Below are positions 21,501 through 32,513 of a DNA stretch of 64,000 bases, piece by piece. The notes beneath the pieces were generated by a model. That model was not told the DNA's origin, did not search any database, and was given only the letters and a program-made list of their open reading frames with translations. Source of the DNA: Symbiodinium natans. Taxonomy: Eukaryota > Sar > Dinophyceae > Suessiales > Symbiodiniaceae. The translations under genes and the position numbers were made by a program. Location: the NCBI GenBank assembly GCA_905221605.1, contig CAJNDS010000465.1, positions 1 through 64,000 on the forward strand, read 5' to 3'. Numbering within the stretch: the stretch's first letter is position 1; each line of letters opens with the position of its first letter.

Positions 21501-24200
21501 ATGACCTTTACACACCATGTGCTTCAACCCTTAAAGCCTAAACCCTTAACCTAAACTCACAAAGGGCCACCAGAATCCACAGGCTCCATGCGCCGACGAA
21601 GGAGGGCGTAGGGTTTTTGGGTTTAAGGTTCAGGGCTTCGGGTCTACTGCGGCGCCGGAAACGGCGAGGGCCCGCGATATAGCGACGACAGTGCTTCGAA
21701 GGATAAGACCACCCACCGCATTGCTCAGTATGAGCGCACTCATCACGCCTCGGTTGAGGGTTGAGGTTGTGTTCAAGGCTAAAGGATACAGGCTCAGATT
21801 TAAGGGTTAAGGCGGGGTTTATGATTCGGGGTTTTAAGACTTGCGGGCTAAGAGCTAAACCCCTCCACCGACGCTCTTCCCCAACGCCCAACGCCACCAC
21901 CTCTTCAGCCGTCTAGAAACCGTGAGCTCGGAATCCCTTGTAAAACCCTCAACCACTCGTCCGAGCCTGCTGTCTGCGGTGCGTCCACCACCCTGCCTGT
22001 AGGGTTGAGAGTTCCCTTTCAGCCCGGCCGTTTAGGTTTGGGGTTGGAGTTAGTTAAGAACTCCCTTTCAGCCCGGCCGCTGGCAACATCACGAAATCAC
22101 GAAGGCAAAGAACGCTTTCGTGAGCAACCTGACAGGCAATGGCTCACTTTGCCACACGAAGAACGACATCGCTGCAACGTCGCATGATAAACAAAGCCTC
22201 CCCAAACGAACATAACTACAACCAAATGAAACCCGAAGCGCACATAAGTCGAAACACGGGTTGTCGGAAGCGATGCTGTATTGGATGCCATAGCGAACCT
22301 TGAGATCGGCAAGGAGTCTGTTCGGGGTTTCGGATTGAGGAAGATACGCTGAAACAAAAAACGGGTCTCTGATATAAATTCTCTAAACGAACCTAGAAAA
22401 AAAAACTCCCGAAGACTTAACTTGCCACTGAGTCTCCTGAACTCTTTTGAAGCCTCTTTCGAAAGCCGCGAGCGGCACGGCTTGCAGGCCCAGTCGCCGC
22501 GACGAGCACGACGCCTCCTCCTTTTCACGTTACGCGTTTAAAAAAAACTTGGCCTTAACGTGCATGCCACATGACAAGACAGTACAGGAGAAGGTGAGCC
22601 GGTTTCCAGTATATCTAGGGCTTGGACGGCCCGCGCCACCCAGCCAAGTCTGCGTACTCCACCAGATGCACGGCAGTGAGGTGTGAATAGCACTCGGTGC
22701 TGCAGAAGACGCATGCCTCAACTCACGTCGGCTTGCGATGGACAGAAGTACCCCGCAACCCCGATGATGCTCTTGGAAGAGAACCGATACATGCTTGTCC
22801 CAAGTTTCAGCCGTTTCTCTGCACGGTTCTACAACGAAGTCTTCATGACGTAGAAGCCGTCTTTGCTTAGGATTCCATGGCGAGGCTTTTTTACCAAGCC
22901 TGTTTGGTTGCGAACTTCACCAACGTATCCTCAACACATGGAATAAAACCCTGAAGCATGCTGCCGGCTGGCTCCGCTCTCCTTGGCAGGCTTGACGTCC
23001 GACTGCCGCCTTCGTTGGATATTTCTCAATGGCACGCACCCAGATAAAATCACACGCGAGACTTTGACGATGCGCGCATTATTGATCCCAATACTATTAG
23101 ACCGCTTCCTGCTTGACCCCAACATCCGAGGCTTGTATATAAAGCCGAGCCAGCGGAAAGCCTTTGCTGGAAGGACTCGTCTAGCATGTGACCGAGCTGC
23201 GTCGCTGATGTTGGCAAGCCGCACCAGCAGCAAAACGGCGCCGCTGCAAGCGTTGTCTCAGTTCGGAAAACTTTTGTGTGAATTACGTTTGAAGCTTGGG
23301 ACGTGGGACATGCGGACCAAGGGCCTTCGGGACAAACTCCCAAATACATAAAGTGCTTGTCCCTGCGTCAACGTTCTATTCTGCTCCTTGTAGTTGGGAG
23401 ATCAGGGGGCTCAGAGCACGCGTGGAACGCACAAGATCTCTACCATGCCCCTGCATGACAGACTTACCACTTCCCAGACAAACTGCGCCACCGCAGCTGG
23501 CGCAGCCACTTTCGTGCCGCTTCAACCAGAGGAGGGCAGCCATGAGCTCTAAACTGGTATAAGCGGTTGCGGAAGTCAGGGTGGCCGTGCCGCTTCAAGA
23601 AGAGCAAGGCAGCCGCGAGCCCAAAACTGCTACAAGTAGAGGATGTCCTTCGAGGACTTAGCTTTTCAGGGTTTTGGGAACAGCGAAAGCTGACGCTGCG
23701 TGCGTGAAGTTGCAATCTATTTGCGACACGGCCAGTAACTGCCACTCTGAAGATTCAAGCTCACAGAAGGCCCCAGCCTTCTTAAGCTAAAGAGAACCAC
23801 AAAGAACCAAACAGAGGTAGTTACACAGCCCTGACACCACTTTTTTGCACTTGAAACATGTCTCTGAGCCGCTTCGAGTGATGGACTGCCGAAAGAGGGT
23901 ACACACATAGGCAGTGTCCCACAAAATGTTCCTTACAGAGGGGAGCATCATGATACATCGGGCCTACTATCAACACGGGTTTAGGAAGGGCGCGCTTAGG
24001 GGCTTACGAGCTTAGGGGTTTCCGAAGGTGGTGCAGCTTAAGGCCCACAAGGCTTCTTAACGGTCTGCAGCCAACCGCGCGTCAAGTGTGAGAGTCAAGG
24101 GCCTTATAACTCGGAGCCCCGCGCAGCGGCCGATTTTTTGAGAGCACTTCAAGCAGGTTTACCCCGTGACTACACCTGACGCGGGACCCACAGCAAAGTG
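21501..24200. other. No recognisable gene
   Basis: The left part still has scattered telomere-like words (21,530-21,560 and 21,600-21,850). A pair of direct repeats 'ccctttcagcccggccg' lies near 22,013 and 22,062. A two-copy direct repeat of about 73 bp starts 'gtgccgcttcaa' at 23,514 and 23,587. Open frames on both strands are short, with no composition or motif that supports coding. Confidence 0.5.
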
Positions 24201-24204
24201 CTAG

Positions 24205-24570
24205 GCCTAGTCACTTCTGGACCTGCTGGAATAGGTCGAAGCAGCAGTTCCTCACATCCCTTCTGGGCCTTCTAGCGAAGGTTCCGGCAGCCGTTTGCGG
24301 GGCCTAATCACTTCTGGGCCTTCTGGAGAAGTGTTAGGCAGCAGTTTGAGAGGCCTACTCACTGCTGGGCCTTCCGGAGAAGTTTTAGGCAGCAGTTTGA
24401 GAGGCCTAATCACTCTGAGCCCTCCAGGGAAGGTTGAGGCAGCAGTTTGAGAAGCCTAATCACTTCTGGGCCTTCAGGCAACTGTTGGGACAGCAGTTTG
24501 AGAGGCCTAATTATTTCTGGGCCTTCTGAAGATGTTTGAGGCATCAATTTGAGAGGTCTACCCACTGCTT
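24205..24570. repeat. Minisatellite, ~60-bp unit, about six copies
   Basis: Units of the form 'ggcctaatcacttctgggcc' then 'ttctggagaag' and 'ttaggcagcagtttgaga' repeat every 59-60 bp with substitutions. On the minus strand it reads as a short Leu/Pro/Glu-rich peptide repeat (RPLKLL..EGPE). I take that as incidental. Confidence 0.8.
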
Positions 24571-24784
24571 CTGCTTGCCACAGTGCAGGTGGCGGGCGCC
24601 CAACTGGCCGGGCAGTGAGACTGCGGGCAAGGTGTCCAAGATGCCTGTCAATAGATGCGGCGTCCATTGTTTGGCATCCAGACACTTACAGATACTATGA
24701 TCACTCAACTGCCCCGCGCAGCGGCCGATTTTTGCGACTGCAAACCTGTCACAGAATGGGCAGTTTGCGCAAGACGATACACAT

Positions 24785-25005
24785 CTCTGCTGCTCTCAGG
24801 TCCTGTGAGAGCCGATAGGCTCGTGATATCTCTCCGCCTTGCTCTCAGGTCCCGTAGGTCAATAAGCTTCAGGCTCGAGATCTCTCTCTCTGCTGCTCCC
24901 GGGTCCGGAGAGCCCATAGGCTTCAGGTTTGCGATTTAACTGCGTGCTGCTCCCAGGTCCCGTAGGCCCATAGGCTTCAGGTTCACGCTTTTACTTCATG
25001 CCGGG
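24785..25005. repeat. Minisatellite, ~50-56-bp unit, four copies
   Basis: A 'gctctcaggtcccgtagg' core with 'cccataggcttcaggttcgcga' recurs at about 24,792, 24,838, 24,891 and 24,947. A 22-bp word containing 'cgcgcagcggccgattttt' also occurs twice, near 24,118 and 24,716. Confidence 0.7.
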
Positions 25006-25009
25006 TCCT

Positions 25010-25400
25010 GAAGCCCTCGCTCAGGTACTTAAGAACTTAGTTGTTTAGTAAGGACACGCTTAGAGGTTCAAGACCTTTGGGTTTTAGGAAGGGCACGCTC
25101 AGGGCCTAAGAGCTTCAGGGCTTAGCTTAAACCTAAGTCCTAAGGAGTAATTCTAAACCCTTAACTTAGGGCTTAGGGTTTAGGGCTTAGGGTTTAGAGT
25201 TTAGGGCCCATGTTTTTGGAGCACTTAAGTTGCTAAACTTGCTCAGGGCCTCAACCTCAGCCGATGAGGGGACTGTCAGGGGTTTAGGATTTTGGGCCAA
25301 AACTCTAGGATCGTAAGGGTTTAACCCTTTGCTTCTGAAAGGGTTCTGAAGTACGGGTTTTATAGGGTATACTAGGAACCAGAGTAGGCCCTTATTCCTT
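25010..25400. repeat. Scattered telomere-like words
   Basis: TTTAGGG and CTTAGGG words cluster around 25,155-25,205, with further TTAGG-like words to 25,340. They are less ordered than the 19-21 kb satellite. No gene is visible. Confidence 0.6.
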
Positions 25401-25402
25401 TT

Positions 25403-25873
25403 TTATGGCTCAGGTTCCCTTAAAACCCCCTTTATACCAAAAAGGGCATTCTTTTCTTTTCCTAGGTTACTCCTGTTTCTAGTATAGAAGGGGTATGTGA
25501 GGGTCCCCCAATTAAGGGGCTCCTGCTGCAGGTGCACGAAAGCAACTTGCGCTGCCCAGCTCAACGACTGCTCTTCGGCAGCCTCGAAACCAAACCAGGT
25601 AAAAGATTCGCGAAGGTTCTCGTTCTTCAAGCACTTACCACCAAATGCAAGCACTTCTTCGACTGTCGAAAACTTTTCCAAGCGAAGTTCAAATGCTTCC
25701 TCGACCACAGACAACTGCTTCTCCCAGCTCGCTTGCCTTCGGTTTTCAGGCTTCACCCGAAGAAACAGCTGCTCTCTGTAAAACTCTCGAAGTTTGTCTT
25801 TGACAGCCTCAAGGCTTGCAGCAGTAGTCGTGGTTGGCTCTTCCCGTAAAGCCTGGGAGGCCGCAAAATGAAA
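25403..25873 (-). CDS. Orphan exon, charged helical protein fragment
   Basis: The minus frame is open from 25,873 to the stop at 25,403 and has protein-like composition: SQALREEP, AVKDKLREFYREQL, then two helical stretches (KQLSVVEEAFELRLEK and STVEEVLAFGGKCL) and ESFTWFGFEAAEEQSLSW. It opens directly after an in-frame TAG that could be an acceptor (CATAG), so it may be an internal exon. The last ~30 residues before the stop look random and may be intron read-through. No family is recognised and no partner exon was found nearby. Confidence 0.35.
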   Translation of the reverse strand, partial: FHFAASQALREEPTTTTAASLEAVKDKLREFYREQLFLRVKPENRRQASWEKQLSVVEEAFELRLEKFSTVEEVLAFGGKCLKNENLRESFTWFGFEAAEEQSLSWAAQVAFVHLQQEPLNWGTLTYPFYTRNRSNLGKEKNALFGIKGVLREPEP

Positions 25874-26177
25874 CTATGGCAGCAGGCGCGCGGGAGATAG
25901 ACACTACAGCCTAAACCCCAGAAGAAAACCCCAACAAAGCAAAGGAAAGATCAGGTCCTGGTCCCTGAACTCAAACCGCCGAAGAAACGTGTTTCGGAGT
26001 CTGGCTTTCCAGAGCTCCGCTACCATGAAAAAACAAGCGGTCTTTTCCACTTAAGTTTGGGCCTGAATGTCGCATCATCCGAATCATGCAATGCACTCCT
26101 GGCAAAACATGAAAGACGTGTCAAAGCACTAGAAAATCTGTACACAAGATATGCTAGGGGGTAAATGGTAAAGTTCA

Positions 26178-26954
26178 TCAGTCCGACTGAACAGAAGCTG
26201 GCGCCGTGGGGGCATCAGGCGCGGTCGGCGCAGTCACAGACGTAGCACTCCCGCGGAAGTTCCACCGCGCGGCACGCGCTGCAACGGCAGCCTGTTGTGG
26301 GACTTCGCTCGGATCGACTGGGAACAAAGTCCAGTTCTCAAGTGGAATGCGATGGCGTACAAGCCACGTGCGTGCAGTGTCGTGGAGACACGACAAGTGG
26401 TGCTTTCGCAGAGAGCAAACGAGGGGATCGCTTCGAAGGTCACCGATCAAAACACCCAGATTCAAATCAAAACAGAGCTGCCAAAACTGCTGTAGCAAGT
26501 CCAGCGCAGCAGAGGACCACTGGCGAATCTCGCACTTCAACCACAAGTCGCAACGACAGCAAGCCTCCACTGTAACAGAGCGGGTGGAGCAACCACGCAA
26601 AATGCGGAGAAAGAGCGCCTGCTCGTCCGTCAACTGGTCAGCATCAGAAAAGAACCACGTCCTCTCTTCAACATTGACAGCCAAAATTGATTGGCCCCGG
26701 AGGCAGCGCCTGTGCATAAAATGCACGCTTGCCACAAACGCATCATCGGAAATGTTGAGGTCGTACTGGGACGGCACCGTATTGTCTAGAACATGCGGCC
26801 ACAACTGCTCCAAGACATGATTGGTCAGCAAGGACGTGCCTAGCCAGCACAAGCTCTTGGGCAAAGCACTTCGAAACGCATCTCGGCCGCGCCGGCGGGC
26901 AAACATGAAAACCATTTCGCTGAGAGAAGCCACGGTGGAGTTCAGACAACGCAC
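26178..26954 (-). CDS. Uncharacterised protein, 5' part apparently cut by the adjacent retroelement
   Basis: The frame of 258 codons is well composed, with Trp/Cys/Leu-rich segments (ERTWFFSDADQLTDEQALFL, CCRCDLWLKCEIRQWS, WLVRHRIPLENWTLFPVDPS) and an Ala/Pro/Thr-rich tail. No family is recognised. The first five codons lie inside repeat B2 of the neighbouring element (which ends at 26,941); the unique part begins with LNSTVASLSEM. The true start was therefore probably displaced, and this is the 3' portion of a gene or element ORF interrupted by the insertion. The opposite flank of the element (36,463 onward) does not continue it. Confidence 0.4.
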   Translation of the reverse strand: MRCLNSTVASLSEMVFMFARRRGRDAFRSALPKSLCWLGTSLLTNHVLEQLWPHVLDNTVPSQYDLNISDDAFVASVHFMHRRCLRGQSILAVNVEERTWFFSDADQLTDEQALFLRILRGCSTRSVTVEACCRCDLWLKCEIRQWSSAALDLLQQFWQLCFDLNLGVLIGDLRSDPLVCSLRKHHLSCLHDTARTWLVRHRIPLENWTLFPVDPSEVPQQAAVAARAARWNFRGSATSVTAPTAPDAPTAPASVQSD

Positions 26955-27087
26955 ACTGCAAGACCTAACCCTAGTTGGGTGAAGGGGTAGTGCGAGCCCT
27001 CTAGTTCCCTAGACCCTGCGGGTGGGGGACTAGGGGCAACAACGTCCTACCCTGCACGCGCCACACTTTTCACGGGTGCTGCTCTGG
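26941..27087 (-). repeat. Split direct repeat B2 (3' end of element)
   Basis: 147 bp beginning 'ttcagacaacgcacactgca' on the plus strand and ending 'gggtgctgctctgg'. It matches 27,319-27,465 except for one G/C difference in the 'actaggg' run. Confidence 0.88.
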
Positions 27088-27174
27088 AGGCAGTAAGGCG
27101 GCAGAAGGTGTGGGCTACTCCACTTTGGGAGGCAAAGGTGCTTTGGCGTTGTGAGCAGGGCAAGGGCGGGCGGG

Positions 27175-27318
27175 CGAAAGAAAAGCTCACAAGCTAGGCA
27201 CGGCCCCAACTCGGGTTAGGTCAGGGCCAGCTGAGCCAGGAGCTAGCTGGGCCGGGCGAACATGGTCGGTCATGATTCGTGCGTGTCAAAACACCTGGGA
27301 AAAACAAAACCCAGAGCG
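27175..27318 (-). repeat. Split direct repeat A2
   Basis: 144 bp from 'cgaaagaaaagctcacaag' to 'aaaacccagagcg' (plus-strand reading), the same as 36,319-36,462. It is followed without gap by B1 at 27,319. Confidence 0.9.
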
Positions 27319-27465
27319 TTCAGACAACGCACACTGCAAGACCTAACCCTAGTTGGGTGAAGGGGTAGTGCGAGCCCTCTAGTTCCCTAGACCCTGCGGG
27401 TGGGGGACTAGGGCCAACAACGTCCTACCCTGCACGCGCCACACTTTTCACGGGTGCTGCTCTGG
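27319..27465 (-). repeat. Split direct repeat B1
   Basis: Second copy of the B repeat, 378 bp to the right of B2. It lies just downstream of the RNase H stop in element orientation; 27,466-27,603 is a short untranslated stretch. Confidence 0.88.
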
Positions 27466-27603
27466 GCGAGTTAGGCATTCAGGCCGGGGAGCCTCTCAGG
27501 CGAGAGGTCCCGGTCCTGATGTGCGGCATACCCCCACTTTAGCGGCCCGGGGGCAGACCAGTGAAAAGTAGGCCAGGAAAACCCCCACCGCGAGTGGTCT
27601 GGC

Positions 27604-29626
27604 TCAGGCTTGTGCAGGGGACGCTATGTCCAGGAGTCCTTGACTCCAAGACACCTGTGCGGAGGCTAGGGAGACTTCGTGGGCTGATTTGTGCAGGTGT
27701 GCAAGGTGCACTTCGAACCGCCGCGCCCGGCTGGAGCGAGAGAATTTATCTAGGCGGTTGCGGCTGAGGTCATCCGCGTCTGTGTTCTTGACCCCAGGGA
27801 TGTGGCCAATTTCTAGTTCTAGGCCACGTGCGTGGGCCCAAGAGGCAACCTTCTCTAGGAAGAGGCTGAGCGGGAAGGCCGTGGTAAAGAGTTTATTGAT
27901 GGAGGCCTGCGTGGGGCTGTTGTCACTGCGAGACGCGACGCAGAATCGGAGGCTGGAGCAGCCTGTGGCTTCATAGGCCATTTGGAGTAGGACCCATTGG
28001 GCAACTGTTTCGAAGCAGGCAATGTTTTGCTGGGCATCCTTAGTGAGGAAAGGCCATGCTGTGCGGAGCTCATGGTCGTAGGCGAAGCATTGGGCGAGCC
28101 AGTGCATGGCGGCTTTGCTCTCATTGCGCAGGGTGATTTCTGAGGCTGATGGGTCTGCGATGCGGACCCAAACCGTTTTATCAGCGGCTGGTATGGGCCA
28201 GATGTCCGTCTTGGCTCGTACAGGCTTCCCTCGTACTTCGATGACTTTGGCATGCAGAGGGAGTTGGAGGTACGAGGCATCCCTGACAATTTTGCAGGAG
28301 GCGTCCAGGCACCAGAGAAACTGTGACCAGCTTCTTGGGGGCACTGGGTAGCATGTGCCGGGAGGGCTGTGGAGGTCGGAGTAGATCGGGGCTGTGAAGC
28401 AGCGCAGGTGCGTGCTGATATTGGTGGCCCACATTAGTAGGCCGAGGCAGGCCTCGAGATCTTTGCGGGGGACGCGCTTGTTTTGCAGCAGCTGCAGCAG
28501 TTGTGCGCGGAGTTTGTCCAACTTTGGCTGGGCTAGGCAGACTGTTTCGGTGCGGAAGCAGAACTGCCAACCGCACCATGTGATGTTGGGCCCAAAGGAG
28601 CTCCTATCAGGGAGAGGTAGGCCACGACCAGGGCTAGCTGTTGGGGCGCACGGCTGTGTAGGAGGGAGAGCAGGAGGTCGTCCACGTACAGCCAGGCCTT
28701 GTGGGGCTCGGAGGCCATGATGCGGTGCAGGAGGCGAAGTAGCAGGGCTCCGACGCGCTGCCACCAGTAGGCGGAGAAGCGGGCACCGAAATGGCAAACC
28801 ACGTAGGCGTATAGGCGGCCTCCATTTCTGAAGAGCAAGAGGCCTTGGTCCGAATGGCGGACCTTGACTCTTTTATGGGCGGCTTTAAAGTCGAGGGCGG
28901 CTCCTTGCGAGGCGTTGGGCGGATCGTGGGGCTTGAAAGTGGCACGAACATCGGCAACTGTAGGCAGACACACCCGCTCGGGCAGGGTGCAGCGTGGGTT
29001 CACATTGCACACCGAGCTATCGAGGACCATTCTGGGCTCCTTACCGTCTGCTTGTACCACGTTAAGCTTACCTATGGCTATGCCTTTAGGCCATTGGGCG
29101 CGGGCTTCCTGCTCTCCGCCGGGGATTTCGATCACCCAACCCTGTGCCATTTCTTCTTCGATTAGGCGCTGCAGGAGTTCTGGCTGGGCTCAGCGTTTTT
29201 CCAGTTGGTGTCGAACTCTTTGAGGCAAGCCTCTAGGGGGTGCTGGGCGTGTTGGGCTTCGTGCTGGGCGTGTTGGGCTTCGACTGCGGGCCACTGGTTG
29301 CTGCTCGCGATAGGCTCGAAAACGCCCGTGGGCACCCCTTGGGCCAGAATTGAGGGCAAGCGCCGGTCAATGTCTTGGGTGATGCTGGCCAAGTGTGACA
29401 GGAGGCCGAGGCGAAAGGGCTGGCCTTTTTCGATAGCCGCCGCTGATTGCGGGGGCAGGTTGAGGCACGTTGCTGCCATCTCGAGCAAGGAATCCTGTTT
29501 TTCTGCTGAGAGGGGATGTTCGGGCTTGCTTTGAGCGATGTGTGCAGCAATGCGCTTGTAGCGATCGCCGTGCAGGCACCAGGGAGCAACGAACACGACC
29601 AGGTAGAAGACGGCTGCGGCGTGCAC
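27604..29626 (-). pseudogene. Reverse transcriptase and RNase H of the YR element (frameshifted)
   Basis: Three frames must be joined. 29,626-about 29,180 gives a helical N-terminal part with an AQHAQHEAQHAQH repeat. 29,150-about 28,590 gives the RT: AIGKLNVVQADGKEPRMVLD, ALDFKAAHKRV as motif A, and YVDD at about 28,690 as the catalytic pair. From about 28,590 to 27,604 comes the RT thumb, then RNase H (ESKAAMHWL, HIPGVKNTDADDLSR), as in DIRS-like elements. The frame changes lie at about 29,175 and 28,590. Both are single-step shifts in otherwise well-conserved protein, so they are recent mutations or assembly indels. Confidence 0.82.
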
Positions 29627-29738
29627 CTCGGCAAGCAGGGGGTGACGGGCGGGATCGGGTCTAGGCTTGGGGGCTCAGTACGCGGGCAAACTAAGTGGCA
29701 GCAGTTGGCGGCGTCTTTTCTCGCGAGCACGAAAATGT

Positions 29739-32114
29739 TCAACTGGGAGGGCAGGCAATGCCCTCTGCCGCTAGACGGCAGGCTTTATGGCGGCACATAC
29801 GGCTTGGCGCCGGCTTGGCCAGCTCCATTCCGGCTGGGCCGATCAGAATCCCACAGGCTGTGCGCCAGTGGGTCTCGGAGGCGACATGCGCCATGTGCAC
29901 GGCCCCCCAGGGCCCATGGGCGAGAATGATGCAATTGATGTCTGAGGCTGTTGAGGGCTTGTGTGGGGGCGGGGCCTCTGAGGGGCTGGCGCCCTCGTCT
30001 GAGGAGTCAGGCGAGGAGTCGGAGTATAGGCTGGAATCGTCCGAGGCGGCGTCAGTGCTTTGTGCAATGCTGGCGTGCATGAAGGCCACGTCTCTGCGAT
30101 AGAGGAAACGGCGGAGTCGAGGCTCCAAGTGAGTGAAGGCGAGGCTGTTTGGAGCGACGTGTCGGGGAACAGAGAAGGGCGGTTCTGTGGTAGGGGCTTG
30201 CCCGCCTCTGGCAATTGGGCGAGATGGGCGCCAACCTTCCGCCACTCTCTGGGCCACGGTGGCCTGTACCCATAGGCCTATCGATCGTGTCGTCCCTGCC
30301 ATATAGCTCGGCACTGCTCTTGTGGTGGCCTGTAGTGCGGCGGGCGTCTTCAGGCAGGCGTTGTTGCTTGGCGGCACTCAATAGGCCCACCTTGAGGCTG
30401 TGGATTGTGAAGGCACTCGCTTCTTCCTTGCAGGCAGTGTTTGGGGCATTGGTGCTTGTCAGCTGTATGCAGGCGCGCAAGGCTGGCAGGGCCTGCGAGT
30501 AGGACATGGGCGACTGGAAAGCGAAATCCGTGGCGGTTTTAGAGGCCCAATTGGGCAGCACTGCAGGCTCGAGGTCTGATTTCCAGAAAGCCTCGGTGGC
30601 GAGCCAGCATCTGTGCAGGCAGAGGAGGTAGTTGAGGCACCATGAGCTTGCGGCACAGCGCCTGAGAGGCCGGTGAGGGTTACGGCAAAAGGCTGGCCTG
30701 TGCGAGAGGTCTTTGTGGACCAGCAGATCCCGCGGAGGGACTGGGCAGTGAGGCTGAGGCTGGATAGGCGGACCCTCTGCAGGTCTCCAAAGCGCAGGCA
30801 GGCGTGGTATGCAGAAGGAAGGCTCCCAGAAGTAGCACCAGCTGTGTACCCGAGGCCGGGTTGCACACAAGTTCTTCCCAGGCAACGATGCATGCCATGG
30901 GCAGGGGCAGGGCTTCTTTGCGATCCCGGGGCTGAAGATCCCAGCCGAAGGCTTGTATGATGGCATTCGAGACCATGCTAAGCAGGGTTTCCACCTGGCC
31001 AGTTCGGGCGAGCCACGAGAGGGCACGCAGCATGGTCTTGGGCGATACGCGGCAAACGTCACGATCCTGTGCCTTTGATTCAGCGGCGGCGTCCAGGAAG
31101 TCGGCGAGGCAGGCGAGTGTTAACTTATCCAAGCTGACATCCTGGGCTTGCAAGAAGGCGACGAATTGCGTGCAGGCCGAGAGGTAGGCTTCCAGGCTGG
31201 AAGGGGCGTACTTGGCAATCGCCCTGAGGCGGTGTTTGTCGGGAGAGAGCGACAGGCATGTCTCCGACCAAAGCTGGCTGACCCAGGAAGGCAAGGAGCT
31301 GAAGCCAGGCAAGCCCACAAGCAGCCCGACGGCTGTCCTCCTGTGCCTGTCTGGTGAGGAGGCTGGGCTGTGTGGGCAAGCGTTGCTGTGCAAGGGTGGC
31401 CGAAAGGCTGATGCTTTGCTGAAGGCGTGACTGCGGACCTGTGTGGCGGGGGCGGGGTGGGACAGCGGCTGAGGCAGAGGCGAGGGCTTATTAAGGGAGG
31501 CACTTAGGGGCGGGGGTCGGGGGGCCGGAGCCGGCTTGGGCAGCGCAGTCGGGAGGGCCATGTTGAAGCGCTTGCTGTAGGATGGCGGGGGCAGTCCGCC
31601 GGTGGTAAAAATCGGGGCTCCATGTGCCGGCCCGGAGCGCGGAGGCAGGTCCTCCTTGGCAGGCCATGCGTTTCGGGGCCGGAGCAGCTGGGATATGTGG
31701 AAAGGGGCTTGCACAGGCAGGCGGGCGTGCGCTTTGGGCGGCTGCAGCGGCGGCGCTGATGGGCGCAGAGCTCACCGAGTCGCTGGGGTGGCTGGAGGGC
31801 GAGAATGAGAGGCCGGCAAGCGGCGGGCTGACCACGTCCCAGGAGCCGGAGTGCGGGGACGACTCCGCGGGTCCTGGGCAGGATTCTGGCAGAGCTGATA
31901 TGGGGCTGTGGATGCCGTCTTCAGATATTTGCTCCTCGTAGAGGGACAGAGCGTCGTCTTGGAGGTAGGCGGCCCCTAGTTCCACATCGGAATCTGTGCC
32001 GTGCAGAAGGGGCCGAGCCAGTGGGCTGGATCCTGAACTGGGCAGGTGTTTCGCTCTTTTGCTGTCAGGAGTTGGGCTCCAGGAGGCGCGGGGTCTGAAA
32101 AGAGCGTCTGACAT
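29739..32114 (-). pseudogene. Tyrosine recombinase of the YR element (frameshifted)
   Basis: The frame starting at 32,114 (MSDALFRPRASWSP) gives a Ser/Pro-rich leader. A shift near 31,660 leads into a SAM-like core-binding domain (SSLEAYLSACTQFVAFLQ). Another shift near 30,830 gives box 1 with the catalytic Arg (ACLRFGDLQRV). A further one leads to box 2 in the 30,052 frame: IHSLK at about 30,365 and GHH...ELYGRDDT at about 30,300, supplying the catalytic His, His and Tyr. A last frame, 30,377-29,739, adds an acidic Ser/Asp run and a C..CRHKAC cysteine set that may bind zinc. The recombinase integrates the circular DNA copy and is the hallmark of DIRS/PAT/Ngaro elements. At least three frame breaks are needed. 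Confidence 0.78.
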
Positions 32115-32513
32115 GTCTGAGGGCTACGGTTAAGGGGTGAGCGGAAATGGCTGCGGGAGATCAGGGCATGCTCGGGCACTAGGCAGTGGCCAAGAAGAAA
32201 CCGTGCACAAAATGGCGTGTGCAAGAAAGAACAAACGGGCTGCACAAAGAGGGTCTCCTTTTTTCTCCTGGAACCTGTCCGCGACGAGGAGGTCGAAGAG
32301 GAGCTGCACCTGGCCAGGGGCGGAGGGGGGGCGAGGCAGAGGATGAAGGCGGAGGGGGGGGGGGCAAGCGGGGCAGCAAGGGCTCTTTCTTTTGCGAGGC
32401 GCAGCGAGAGGGGCGGTCTGGGCGTGCCCTGGGCTTGGGCCGGAGCGAAAAATAGGCAGGCCGGTTTGGGCCGTTAGGGCCTGGCGAAGTGTCCCCAAGG
32501 GGACTCTCTGTGC

